Shown here: positions 15,490 to 23,558 of the stretch, one piece after another
Layout of the letters: every line of letters starts with the position of its first letter
Position numbering within the stretch: the stretch's first letter is position 1
Assembly (NCBI RefSeq): GCF_002102255.1
Contig: NZ_LQPH01000158.1
Location: 101,980-165,979, forward strand
Reading direction: 5' to 3'
Source of the DNA: Mycobacterium nebraskense
GTDB taxonomy: Bacteria; Actinomycetota; Actinomycetes; Mycobacteriales; Mycobacteriaceae
DNA: 64,000 nt
Notes under the pieces: model-generated
The model's database searches: none
Told to the model about the DNA's origin: nothing
What the model saw: the letters and a program-made list of their open reading frames with translations, nothing else
Program-made: the position numbers and the translations under genes

Positions 15490-16824
15490 ATGAGTCTGCA
15501 AGCACCATTCCTCAGCGGTGGGGGTACGCCCCCAGAGGGAGGCACCCCCACCCGCCCGCAGGGCAGGGGGACGGCTCAACAGCAGGAGTCTGACTTGCGC
15601 CGCGAGGTCCACAACGCCGCTCGCCGCGCGCGGGTCGCCTCCCGCGTCCTGGCCCTGTTGCCGACCGTCGCCAAGGACCAGGCGCTGGGCTCCGCGGCCG
15701 ACGCGATCGCGGCCCACACCGACTTGATCCTCTCGGCCAACGCCGAAGATCTCCGCGCCGCCGAAGCCGCCGGCACACCGACCGCGATGCTCGACCGGTT
15801 GGCGCTGGACCCCAAGCGTGTCGAGGGAATCGCCGCCGGACTGCGCCAGGTCGCCGGGCTGCCCGACCCGGTCGGGGAGGTGCTGCGCGGCTACACCCTG
15901 CCCAACGGTTTGCATTTGCGACAGCAGCGCGTGCCGCTCGGCGTCATCGGCATGATCTACGAAGGCCGGCCGAACGTCACCGTCGACGCCTTTGGTCTGG
16001 CGCTCAAATCGGGCAACGCCGTGTTGTTGCGCGGAAGTTCCTCGGCGGCACGGTCCAACCAGGCGCTGGTGCAGGTGCTGCGCGCTTCGCTGGTCAGTGA
16101 GGACTTGCCCGCCGATGCGGTGCAACTGCTTTCGGCCGCCGATCGCGCCACGGTGACACACCTGATCCAGGCCCGCGGCCTGGTCGACGTGGTTATCCCG
16201 CGCGGGGGAGCGAGCCTGATCAACGCGGTGGTCCGTGACGCGCAGGTGCCCACCATCGAGACCGGCGTCGGCAACTGTCACGTGTATGTGCACGAAGGGG
16301 CCGACCTGGACGTCGCGGAACGGATCCTGTTGAACTCCAAAACCCGCCGGCCCAGTGTCTGCAACGCCGCCGAGACGCTGCTGGTGGATGCCGCGATCGC
16401 CGAGAAGGCGCTGCCGCGGTTGGTGGCGGCCCTGCAGGATGCCGGCGTGACCGTGCACGGTGGGCTTGCGGCGGACGCCGAGGAGGACGACTTGCGCCGC
16501 GAGTACCTGTCGATGGACATCGCGGTCGCGGTGGTCGACGGCATCGACGCCGCGATCGCCCACATCAACGAGTACGGCACCGGACACACCGAGGCCATCG
16601 TGACCAGCAATATGGCTGCGGCGCAACGGTTTAGCGACGGTGTCGATGCCGCCGCGGTGATGATCAACGCGTCGACGGCGTTCACCGACGGTGAGCAGTT
16701 CGGCTTCGGCGCCGAAATCGGCATCTCCACCCAGAAATTGCATGCGCGCGGTCCGATGGGGCTGCCGGAGTTGACCTCGACCAAATGGATCGCATGGGGC
16801 GACGGGCAAGTCCGTCCCGCCTGA
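15490..16824 (+). CDS. proA: Gamma-glutamyl phosphate reductase with N-terminal repeat insertion
   Basis: Reduces gamma-glutamyl phosphate to glutamate semialdehyde with NADPH in proline synthesis. The 444-residue aldehyde-dehydrogenase-fold protein has MIYEGRPNVTVDAFGL, LRGSSSAARSN, the catalytic Cys in TRRPSVCNAAETLL near residue 295 and NTERHT-like EYGTGHTEAI. The N-terminus MSLQAP is followed by about 28 Gly/Pro/Thr-rich residues (GGGTPPEGGTPTRPQGRGTA) before the family-typical DLRREVHNAARRARVA. Other mycobacterial ProA proteins pass directly between these two. The extra segment is encoded by a GC-rich inverted repeat. The ORF stays open, so the enzyme is probably functional. Confidence 0.95.
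   Translation: MSLQAPFLSGGGTPPEGGTPTRPQGRGTAQQQESDLRREVHNAARRARVASRVLALLPTVAKDQALGSAADAIAAHTDLILSANAEDLRAAEAAGTPTAMLDRLALDPKRVEGIAAGLRQVAGLPDPVGEVLRGYTLPNGLHLRQQRVPLGVIGMIYEGRPNVTVDAFGLALKSGNAVLLRGSSSAARSNQALVQVLRASLVSEDLPADAVQLLSAADRATVTHLIQARGLVDVVIPRGGASLINAVVRDAQVPTIETGVGNCHVYVHEGADLDVAERILLNSKTRRPSVCNAAETLLVDAAIAEKALPRLVAALQDAGVTVHGGLAADAEEDDLRREYLSMDIAVAVVDGIDAAIAHINEYGTGHTEAIVTSNMAAAQRFSDGVDAAAVMINASTAFTDGEQFGFGAEIGISTQKLHARGPMGLPELTSTKWIAWGDGQVRPA
15517..15570. repeat. Short GC-rich palindromic repeat inserted in the proA coding sequence
   Basis: GGTGGGGGT (15517-15525) pairs with ACCCCCACC (15544-15552). A nested TGGGGG/CCCCCA hairpin lies within it, and GCCCGCAGGGC follows at 15554-15564. 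The unit length is about 54-58 bases and the reading frame of proA is kept. It looks like a dispersed palindromic element of the kind that can insert in frame. Only one copy was noticed in this window. Confidence 0.65.
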
Positions 16825-16860
16825 CACCACGACGAAAAGTGCTTTAGGAGAACTGAGATA

Positions 16861-17736
16861 GTGAGCGTGCCCGCCCGGCCCAAGCCGCTGTTCGCCGATA
16901 TCGACGACGTCTCGCGACGGTTGGCCGAAACCGGTTACCTGCCCGACACCGCCACCGCGACCGCGGTGTTCCTGGCCGACCGACTGGGCAAGCCGTTGCT
17001 GGTGGAGGGCCCCGCCGGCGTCGGCAAGACCGAGCTGGCCCGCGCCGTCGCCCAGGCGACCGGCTCGGGACTGGTCCGCCTGCAATGCTACGAGGGGGTG
17101 GACGAAGCGCGCGCCCTGTACGAGTGGAACCACGCCAAGCAGATCCTGCGCATCCAGGCCGGCTCGGGGGACTGGGATCAGACCAAGGACGACGTGTTCA
17201 GCGAGGAATTCCTCCTGCAGCGGCCGCTGTTGACCGCGATCCGGCGCACCGAGCCCACGGTGCTGCTGATCGACGAAACCGATAAGGCCGACATCGAAAT
17301 CGAGGGCCTGCTGCTCGAGGTGCTGTCCGACTTCGCGGTGACCGTCCCCGAATTGGGCACGATCAGCGCGGAGCGGACGCCGTTCGTCGTGCTGACCTCC
17401 AACGCGACCCGGGAACTGTCGGAGGCCCTCAAGCGTCGCTGCCTGTTCTTGCACATCGACTTTCCCAGTCCCGAATTGGAACGCCGCATCCTGTTGTCGC
17501 GGGTGCCAGAGTTGCCCCAGCATCTCGCCGAGGAACTGGTTCGCATCATCGGCGTGCTGCGCGGCATGCAACTCAAGAAGGTTCCGTCCATCGCCGAGAC
17601 CATCGACTGGGCCCGCACGCTGCTCGCCCTGGGCCTGGACACCATCGACGACTCCGTCGTTGCCGCCACGCTCGGCGTGGTCCTCAAACATCAATCCGAC
17701 CAGCAGCGCGCCAGCGGCGAGCTCCGGTTGAACTAG
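16861..17736 (+). CDS. MoxR-type AAA+ ATPase (Rv2426c-like)
   Basis: ATPase of 291 residues from the MoxR group, usually working as a chaperone-like partner of a VWA-domain protein. Walker A GPAGVGKTEL (about residue 46), Walker B VLLIDETDKAD (about 137), sensor 1 LTSNATRELS and the arginine finger region ALKRRCLFLH are all present. The GTG start follows TAGGAGAACTGAGATA. The VWA gene begins 10 bases after this stop, so the pair is one transcription unit, as in H37Rv. The client of this pair is unknown. Confidence 0.92.
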   Translation: MSVPARPKPLFADIDDVSRRLAETGYLPDTATATAVFLADRLGKPLLVEGPAGVGKTELARAVAQATGSGLVRLQCYEGVDEARALYEWNHAKQILRIQAGSGDWDQTKDDVFSEEFLLQRPLLTAIRRTEPTVLLIDETDKADIEIEGLLLEVLSDFAVTVPELGTISAERTPFVVLTSNATRELSEALKRRCLFLHIDFPSPELERRILLSRVPELPQHLAEELVRIIGVLRGMQLKKVPSIAETIDWARTLLALGLDTIDDSVVAATLGVVLKHQSDQQRASGELRLN

Positions 17737-17746
17737 GAACGCACCG

Positions 17747-19195
17747 ATGGCCCCCCGCCGCATCCGACCCACCCGGCCGCTCGCCCCGCACGGACTGCCC
17801 GGCCACCTGGTTGGTTTCGTCGAAGCGCTTCGCGGAGTTGGTATTTCGGTAGGTCCGTCTGAGACCGTGGATGCGGGCCGGGTGATGGCCACCCTCGGTT
17901 TGAGTGATCGTGAGGTGCTGCGCGAGGGCATCGCCTGCGCCGTGCTGCGCCGTCCCGATCACCGCGAGACCTACGACGCCATGTTCGACCTGTGGTTCCC
18001 CGCGGCAATGGGCGCCCGCGCGGTGGTCACCGACGAAGAAGCCGACGGGGCGCGGGACGATGACTCGTTGCCGGCCGACGACGTCGAGGCGATGCGCCAG
18101 ATGCTGGTAGACCTGCTCACCGACAACCCCGACCTGGCCGACATGGACGAGCGGCTGGTCGCGATGGTCGCGCGAATCGTCGAGGCCTACGGCAAATACA
18201 GTTCCAGCCGCGGCCCGTCGTTCTCCTCGTACCAGGCGCTCAAGGCGATGGCGCTGGACGAGTTGGAGGGCAAGCTGCTGGCGGGCCTGCTCGCCCCGTA
18301 CGGCGACGAACCCACACCCACCCAGGAGCAGATCGCCAAAGCCCTCGCCGCGCAGCGGATCACCCAGCTGCGCAAGATGGTCGACGCCGAGACCAAACGA
18401 CGCACCGCCGAACAACTCGGCCGCGACCACGTCCAGATGTACGGCATCCCACAGCTTTCCGAGAACGTCGAGTTCCTGCGGGCCTCCGGCGAACAGCTGC
18501 GTCAGATGCAACGGGTCGTGGCCCCGCTTGCCCGTACCCTCGCGACCCGGCTGGCGGCTAGGCGGCGTCGGTCGCGCGCGGGTGTGATCGACCTGCGCAA
18601 GACGCTGCGCAAGTCGATGTCCACCGGCGGCGTGCCGATCGACGTGGTGCTGGCCAAACCCCGCCCGGCGCGGCCGGAACTGGTGGTGCTTTGCGACGTG
18701 TCCGGCTCCGTCGCCGGCTTCAGTCACTTCACCCTGCTGCTGGTACACGCTCTGCGCCAACAGTTCTCGCGGGTCCGGGTGTTCGCCTTCATCGACACCA
18801 CCGACGAGGTGACCCACATGTTCGGGCCCGAAGCCGATCTGGCCGTGGCGATCCAGCGCATCACCCGGGAGGCCGGCGTGTACAGCCGCGACGGGCATTC
18901 CGACTACGGCAACGCGTTCGCGTCGTTCGTGCAAGCGTTCCCCAACGTCTTGTCACCGCGCAGCTCGCTGCTTGTGCTCGGGGACGGGCGCACCAACTAC
19001 CGCAATCCGGAGACCGAGCTGCTGTCCCACATGGTGACCGCCAGCCGGCACGCGCACTGGCTGAATCCCGAGCCCAGGCATCTATGGGGCAGCGGCGACT
19101 CGGCGGTGCCGCGCTACCAGGAGATCATCACGATGCACGAATGCCGGTCGGCCAAGCAGCTCGCCGGGGTGATCGACCAGCTGCTGCCGGTCTGA
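17747..19195 (+). CDS. VWA-domain (CoxE-like) protein partner of MoxR
   Basis: A 482-residue cytosolic protein of the CoxE/VWA type. The C-terminal von Willebrand A domain (about 300-480) carries the metal-ion-dependent adhesion motif DVSGSVAG near 320 and a conserved LGDGRTNYRNPE. The N-terminal half is helical and charged. In CoxD/CoxE and related systems the MoxR ATPase and VWA protein jointly remodel or metallate a target. No such target is encoded next to the pair here. It corresponds in place and size to Rv2425c. Confidence 0.88.
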   Translation: MAPRRIRPTRPLAPHGLPGHLVGFVEALRGVGISVGPSETVDAGRVMATLGLSDREVLREGIACAVLRRPDHRETYDAMFDLWFPAAMGARAVVTDEEADGARDDDSLPADDVEAMRQMLVDLLTDNPDLADMDERLVAMVARIVEAYGKYSSSRGPSFSSYQALKAMALDELEGKLLAGLLAPYGDEPTPTQEQIAKALAAQRITQLRKMVDAETKRRTAEQLGRDHVQMYGIPQLSENVEFLRASGEQLRQMQRVVAPLARTLATRLAARRRRSRAGVIDLRKTLRKSMSTGGVPIDVVLAKPRPARPELVVLCDVSGSVAGFSHFTLLLVHALRQQFSRVRVFAFIDTTDEVTHMFGPEADLAVAIQRITREAGVYSRDGHSDYGNAFASFVQAFPNVLSPRSSLLVLGDGRTNYRNPETELLSHMVTASRHAHWLNPEPRHLWGSGDSAVPRYQEIITMHECRSAKQLAGVIDQLLPV

Positions 19196-19431
19196 GGGCG
19201 GTTGCCCGGCAAGCTGTCACAACAGCGCCAGGAGTCCCCACCGGGAAGTGTGTTCGTTTGTGCCCGCCTCACAGCGACAGCCCGGCGCCTGGCCGTGTTC
19301 TCGCTCGGCCGAGTTCTGCCTGGCGCGGAGAACGACGGGGCGCATGTGAGCGGGCGGGATGTGTCGGGCGGCCTGCAGGGCCCGGGCTGAGAAATCGGAC
19401 CCTTCCGCCGCCTCAAGTAAGCTGGCAAATC
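19196..19431. other. 236-base intergenic region before nadD
   Basis: No convincing gene. It contains a spaced inverted repeat GTTCTC (near 19299) / GAGAAC (near 19329) and GC-rich sequence resembling decayed coding DNA. In H37Rv this interval holds an insertion element and small genes, none of which is recognised here. Confidence 0.4.
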
Positions 19432-20100
19432 GTGCAAAAGCAGCTGCGCCGACTGGGCGTGATGGGTGGGACATTCGATCCCATCCATTACGGACACCTG
19501 GTTGCCGCCAGTGAGGTCGCCGACCTGTTCGACCTCGACGAAGTGGTGTTCGTGCCCAGCGGTCAGCCCTGGCAGAAGGATCGGCACGTTTCCGCCGCCG
19601 AGGACCGGTACCTGATGACGGTGATCGCCACCGCGTCCAACCCCCGCTTCTCGGTGAGCCGGGTCGACATCGACCGCGCCGGGCCCACCTACACCAAGGA
19701 CACACTGCGGGATCTGCACGCCCTCAACCCCGATTCGCAGCTCTACTTCATCACCGGCGCCGACGCGCTGGCTTCCATCCTGTCCTGGCAGGGCTGGGAG
19801 GAACTGTTCCAGCTGGCGCGGTTCGTCGGCGTCAGCCGGCCCGGATACGAGCTGCGGCGCGAACACATCACCGGTGTACTGGGCGAGCTGGCCGAGGACG
19901 TGCTGACGCTCGTCGAGATCCCGGCGCTGGCGATCTCGTCGACCGATTGCCGGCTGCGCGCCGAACAACATCGGCCCCTGTGGTACCTGATGCCCGACGG
20001 CGTCGTGCAGTACGTCTCCAAACGCCGCCTATATCGCAATGGCGAAAAATCGAAGGACACCGTGAGCCGCTCAACCCTGCCCGCCGGGAACAACACATGA
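19432..20100 (+). CDS. nadD: Nicotinate-nucleotide adenylyltransferase
   Basis: Makes nicotinate adenine dinucleotide from nicotinate mononucleotide and ATP, the step before NadE. The 222-residue nucleotidyltransferase has GGTFDPIHYGHL with the HxGH motif near residue 18-21 and the C-terminal ISSTDCRLR signature near 164. The GTG start at 19432 precedes QKQLRRLGVMGGTFDP, as in the M. tuberculosis protein. The last four bases ATGA are shared with the start of rsfS, so the two are translationally coupled. Confidence 0.95.
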   Translation: MQKQLRRLGVMGGTFDPIHYGHLVAASEVADLFDLDEVVFVPSGQPWQKDRHVSAAEDRYLMTVIATASNPRFSVSRVDIDRAGPTYTKDTLRDLHALNPDSQLYFITGADALASILSWQGWEELFQLARFVGVSRPGYELRREHITGVLGELAEDVLTLVEIPALAISSTDCRLRAEQHRPLWYLMPDGVVQYVSKRRLYRNGEKSKDTVSRSTLPAGNNT

Positions 20101-20486
20101 CCGCCACCCAGGAAGCCATCGACATGGCGACCGTGGCCGCCGGCGCGGCAGCCGCCAAGCTGGCCGACGATGTCGTCGTGATCGACGTGTCCGGTCAGCT
20201 GGTCATCACCGACTGCTTCGTCATCGCCTCGGCGTCCAACGAGCGGCAGGTCAACGCCATCGTCGACGAGGTCGAGGAAAAGATGCGCAGGGCCGGTTAC
20301 AAACCGGCGCGGCGGGAGGGCACCCGGGAGGGCCGCTGGACGCTGCTGGACTACCGCGACATCGTGGTGCACATCCAGCACCAGGACGACCGCGACTTCT
20401 ATGCCTTGGACCGGTTGTGGGGCGACTGTCCGGTCGTGTGGGTGGACCTGGCCGAGGTCCCCGAAGACTCAGCGGGCACGCAATGA
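20097..20486 (+). CDS. rsfS: Ribosomal silencing factor RsfS
   Basis: Binds ribosomal protein L14 and blocks subunit joining during starvation. The 129-residue protein has the family core DDVVVIDVSGQLVITDCFVI and the C-terminal WTLLDYRDIVVHIQ...RDFYALDRLWGD region. It starts inside the nadD stop codon and ends inside the start of gpgP (ATGA at 20483-20486), so nadD-rsfS-gpgP is read as one coupled unit. Full-length match to the DUF143/Iojap family. Confidence 0.95.
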   Translation: MTATQEAIDMATVAAGAAAAKLADDVVVIDVSGQLVITDCFVIASASNERQVNAIVDEVEEKMRRAGYKPARREGTREGRWTLLDYRDIVVHIQHQDDRDFYALDRLWGDCPVVWVDLAEVPEDSAGTQ

Positions 20487-21166
20487 CGATCCGGCGCCTA
20501 ATCATGTTGCGGCACGGGCAAACCGAGTTCAACGCCGGTAGCCGGATGCAAGGCCAGCTGGATTCCCAACTCAGCGAACTCGGGCGGGCACAAGCGATCG
20601 CCGCCGCCGAGGTGCTCGGCAAGCTACAGCCATTGCTTATCGTGTCGTCGGATCTGCATCGCGCCTACGACACGGCGATCAGGCTGGGGGAGCGGACCGG
20701 CCTGCCGATCCGGGTGGACAAGCGGCTGCGGGAAACTCATCTCGGCGACTGGCAGGGGTTGACGCACACCGAGGTCGACACGCAGGCTCCCGGTGCCCGG
20801 CTGGCTTGGCGCGAAGACGCCGCCTGGGCACCGCATGGCGGCGAAAGCCGAGTCGACGTCGCCGCCCGTAGCGTGCCATTGGTCGCCGAACTGGCATCGG
20901 ACGAGCCGGAATGGGGTGACCCCCAGCATGCCGATCGGCCGGTGGTACTGGTGGCCCACGGCGGCCTGATCGCAGCGCTGTCCGCCGCACTGCTGAGACT
21001 TCCGGTCGCCAACTGGCCGACACTGGGCGGCATGGGCAATGCCAGCTGGGTGCAGCTTTCGGGCCATTCCGACGACTCCGATGACGAAGGCGCGGGCTTC
21101 ACCGGCATCCGCTGGCGCCTGGACGTGTGGAACGCTTCGGCGCAGGTGTCCAACGATGTCCTCTGA
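20483..21166 (+). CDS. gpgP: Glucosyl-3-phosphoglycerate phosphatase (histidine phosphatase family)
   Basis: In mycobacteria the enzyme at this place (Rv2419c) removes phosphate from glucosyl-3-phosphoglycerate, an early step towards methylglucose lipopolysaccharide. The 227-residue protein has the catalytic LRHGQTEFN motif near residue 10, SSDLHRAYDTA with the second Arg, RETHLGDWQG and the second His in LVAHGGLIAAL. It overlaps rsfS by 4 bases and octT by 11 bases, which supports a joint role with octT. Substrate is assigned by context and by the known M. tuberculosis gene. Confidence 0.9.
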   Translation: MTIRRLIMLRHGQTEFNAGSRMQGQLDSQLSELGRAQAIAAAEVLGKLQPLLIVSSDLHRAYDTAIRLGERTGLPIRVDKRLRETHLGDWQGLTHTEVDTQAPGARLAWREDAAWAPHGGESRVDVAARSVPLVAELASDEPEWGDPQHADRPVVLVAHGGLIAALSAALLRLPVANWPTLGGMGNASWVQLSGHSDDSDDEGAGFTGIRWRLDVWNASAQVSNDVL

Positions 21167-21893
21167 GGCCCGGCCCACCCTGCTGATATTCGCCGACTCA
21201 CTGGCCTACTACGGGCCCACCGGCGGCCTGCCCGCTGACGATCCCCGCATCTGGCCCAATATCGTTGCGGCCCAATTGGGTTGGGACATCGAACTCATCG
21301 GCCGCATCGGCTGGACCTGCCGGGACATCTGGTGGGCGGCGACGCAGGACCCGCGCGCCTGGGCGGCGCTGCCCAGGGCGGGTGCCGTCATCTTCGCGAC
21401 CGGCGGCATGGATTCGCTGCCGTCGGTGCTGCCGACCGCGGTGCGCGAACTGATCCGCTATGTGCGCCCGCCCCGACTGCGGCGCTGGGTCCGCGACGGC
21501 TACGGCTGGCTGCAGCCCAGGCTCTCGCCGGTGGCCAGGTCCGCGCTGCCTCCGCACCTGAGCGCTGATTACCTCGAACAAACCCGCGGTGCAATCGATT
21601 TCAACCGCCCGGGCATCCCGATTGTGGCGTCGCTGCCATCGGTGCATATCGCCGACACGTACGGGAGGGCCCACCACGGCCGCCCGGGGACCGTGGCGGC
21701 GATCACCGAGTGGGCGCAAAAAAACGATGTTCCCCTGGTGGATCTCAAAGCGGCTGTCGCCGAACAGATCATGAGCGGACGGGGAAATCCCGACGGGATT
21801 CACTGGAATTTCGAGGCCCACCAGGCGGTTGCCGAGCTGATGCTGAAGGCGCTGACCGAAGCCGGGGTGCCCACCGACAAGCCACGCGGGTAG
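21156..21893 (+). CDS. octT: Diglucosylglycerate octanoyltransferase (OctT-like)
   Basis: SGNH-hydrolase-like protein of 245 residues, corresponding to Rv2418c, which octanoylates diglucosylglycerate in the methylglucose lipopolysaccharide pathway. Seen: FADSLAYYGP at the N-terminus holding the serine of a GDS-like block, and the C-terminal NPDGIHWNFEAHQAVAE with the DxxH pair. The ATG at 21156 lies inside the gpgP coding end. Function is taken from the known orthologue; the sequence itself shows the fold. Confidence 0.87.
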   Translation: MSSEARPTLLIFADSLAYYGPTGGLPADDPRIWPNIVAAQLGWDIELIGRIGWTCRDIWWAATQDPRAWAALPRAGAVIFATGGMDSLPSVLPTAVRELIRYVRPPRLRRWVRDGYGWLQPRLSPVARSALPPHLSADYLEQTRGAIDFNRPGIPIVASLPSVHIADTYGRAHHGRPGTVAAITEWAQKNDVPLVDLKAAVAEQIMSGRGNPDGIHWNFEAHQAVAELMLKALTEAGVPTDKPRG

Positions 21894-21897
21894 CTCC

Positions 21898-22740
21898 ATG
21901 TCTGTCGTGGTGGTGACCGACGCGTCGGCGCGCTTGCCGGCCGACTTGCTGGATAAGTGGGCGATACGCATTGTGCCGCTGCACATTCTGCTCGACGGTG
22001 TCGATCTGCGCGACGGTGTGGACGAGATCCCTGACGACATCTACAAGCGCCACGCCACCACCGCGGCTGCCACACCGGCCGAACTCGCCGACGCCTACCA
22101 GCAGGCGTTGGCCGACAGCGGCGGGGACGGCGTGGTGGCGGTGCACCTTTCGTCTGGGCTGTCGGGCACCTGCGGTGCCGCCGCACGGACCGCCGCCGAC
22201 CTGGACCCCCACGTGCGGGTCGTGGACTCGAAGTCGACCGCGATGGGGACGGGCTTTGTGGCGTTGGCCGCCGCGCGGGCCGCGGCCGCCGGCGGCGACC
22301 TCGACGCCGTTGAACAGGCGGCGAATCTGGCTGTGCGACAGAGCTATGCGTTCATGGTGGTGCACCGGCTGGACAACCTGCGCCGCAGCGGGCGGATCGG
22401 CGGGGCCAAGGCATGGCTGGGCACCGCGCTGGCGCTCAAACCGCTGCTGCGCATCGACGACGGCAAACTTGTTCTGGCCCAACGGGTGCGCACCGTCAGC
22501 CACGCGACGGAGGCGATGATCGACCGGGTCTGCGAGGTCGTCGGCGACAGGCCCGCCGCCTTGGCGGTGCATCACGTTGCCAACCCGGACGGCGCCAAGG
22601 AGGTGGCGGCGACGCTGGCGCGGCGGTTGCCGGCATGCGAGCCGGCGATCATCACCCCGTTGGGGCCGGTGCTGGCGCTGCACGTCGGCGCCGGAGCCGT
22701 CGCGGTCGTCGTGCAGCTAGACACGGTGTCAGAGCGGTGA
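21898..22740 (+). CDS. DegV family lipid-binding protein
   Basis: DegV proteins bind a fatty acid and in many bacteria act with fatty acid kinase. The 280-residue product shows VVVVTDASARLPADL at the start, ATPAELADAYQQ, the lipid-site HLSSGLSGTC and SKSTAMGTG, and RLDNLRRSGRIGG. It follows octT by 4 bases and ends the conserved run; the lipid island begins just beyond it. Which lipid it binds cannot be told. Confidence 0.92.
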   Translation: MSVVVVTDASARLPADLLDKWAIRIVPLHILLDGVDLRDGVDEIPDDIYKRHATTAAATPAELADAYQQALADSGGDGVVAVHLSSGLSGTCGAAARTAADLDPHVRVVDSKSTAMGTGFVALAAARAAAAGGDLDAVEQAANLAVRQSYAFMVVHRLDNLRRSGRIGGAKAWLGTALALKPLLRIDDGKLVLAQRVRTVSHATEAMIDRVCEVVGDRPAALAVHHVANPDGAKEVAATLARRLPACEPAIITPLGPVLALHVGAGAVAVVVQLDTVSER

Positions 22741-22771
22741 GTACTGCTGTTCGGACTCGATTCATCAGAGC

Positions 22772-23491
22772 TTAGGCGCGTATGCAGGCGGCCCAGATTT
22801 CGTGCGCGGTCGAGAGCTGGCTCGCCGCCTGATCCGAGTCGGTCGCGAGGAAGGCGTCTTGGAGCCGGTCACCGACCGCAGGTTGGCTCAGCCAGGAGAG
22901 TATCAAGGCCTTAGTCGGGGGCTCGAAAGGCTTGTCAAACATGAAGATCTCGGAAATCAGATCGGCAACGTGCATAGTCGCCGACGGCGCATAGGTGGAC
23001 GACCAGTAGTCCAGCATGGGTCCTAGCGGAATGTCGCACCAGTCCGCGAAATTCAGCGCGGACCGCACATCCGACAGGTAGCCAAGCGGCGCAGGGTAGG
23101 TGTTCAGCAGCTCGAACCAGACCGCGTCGAGCGCCTGACGCAGAACCGATGAGTCGGTGGCGTCCCACTTCGGTAACCGCCCCTTCAGTCTGTGCAGGCC
23201 AGATACGAAGTCGAATGGCGGAGCCGGTTCGAGGAGGAGCAACTCGACGAGGCGAGGAAAAAAGTGGCGTAGGGCGGTGTCGTCCAGCGACACGACATGA
23301 AGCGCGTCAAGTTGTCGGCCGGACAGCGCGCGCGGTGATGTTGAGGCAATGCCTTCAGTCGACCATTCGGGGCCGCACCGCGGACATACCATCACGTTGC
23401 GCGGAAATGGATTGCCCGCAAACCGCATGTACATCCGTTCCAGCGCCTCCGCCACAGGCGCCGGCAATGTGTGCTCGTGGGGCTCGTCCAT
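22772..23491 (-). CDS. Hypothetical protein, unrecognised family
   Basis: A protein of about 239 residues (259 if an ATG at 23551 is used) not matching a family I recognise. It contains one CPRCGPEW motif near residue 36 that could bind metal with other partners, a run of Leu/Glu helices and a Trp-rich C-terminus (LILSWLSQPAVGD). No signal peptide or membrane segment is seen. It sits at the edge of the lipid island next to the MmpL gene and in the place where M. tuberculosis has eis, but shows no acetyltransferase motif. Confidence 0.6.
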   Translation of the reverse strand: MDEPHEHTLPAPVAEALERMYMRFAGNPFPRNVMVCPRCGPEWSTEGIASTSPRALSGRQLDALHVVSLDDTALRHFFPRLVELLLLEPAPPFDFVSGLHRLKGRLPKWDATDSSVLRQALDAVWFELLNTYPAPLGYLSDVRSALNFADWCDIPLGPMLDYWSSTYAPSATMHVADLISEIFMFDKPFEPPTKALILSWLSQPAVGDRLQDAFLATDSDQAASQLSTAHEIWAACIRA

Positions 23492-23558
23492 TGGTGCGCT
23501 GTCTGGCAGTGGTTGTGGGGGTTCGCGGCCGCTACGTAGTAGGGGTCGCATTCATCGT

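Noticed and set aside
15487..17931. 814-residue open frame on the minus strand
   Set aside because: It is antisense to proA and the MoxR ATPase, both strongly supported. Composition (His, Gly, Gln, Arg-rich) is that of a GC-rich shadow frame.
19196..19431. Small gene on either strand between the VWA gene and nadD
   Set aside because: Short open frames exist but lack a ribosome site and any recognisable motif; overlapping frames are equally open, as expected from GC content.
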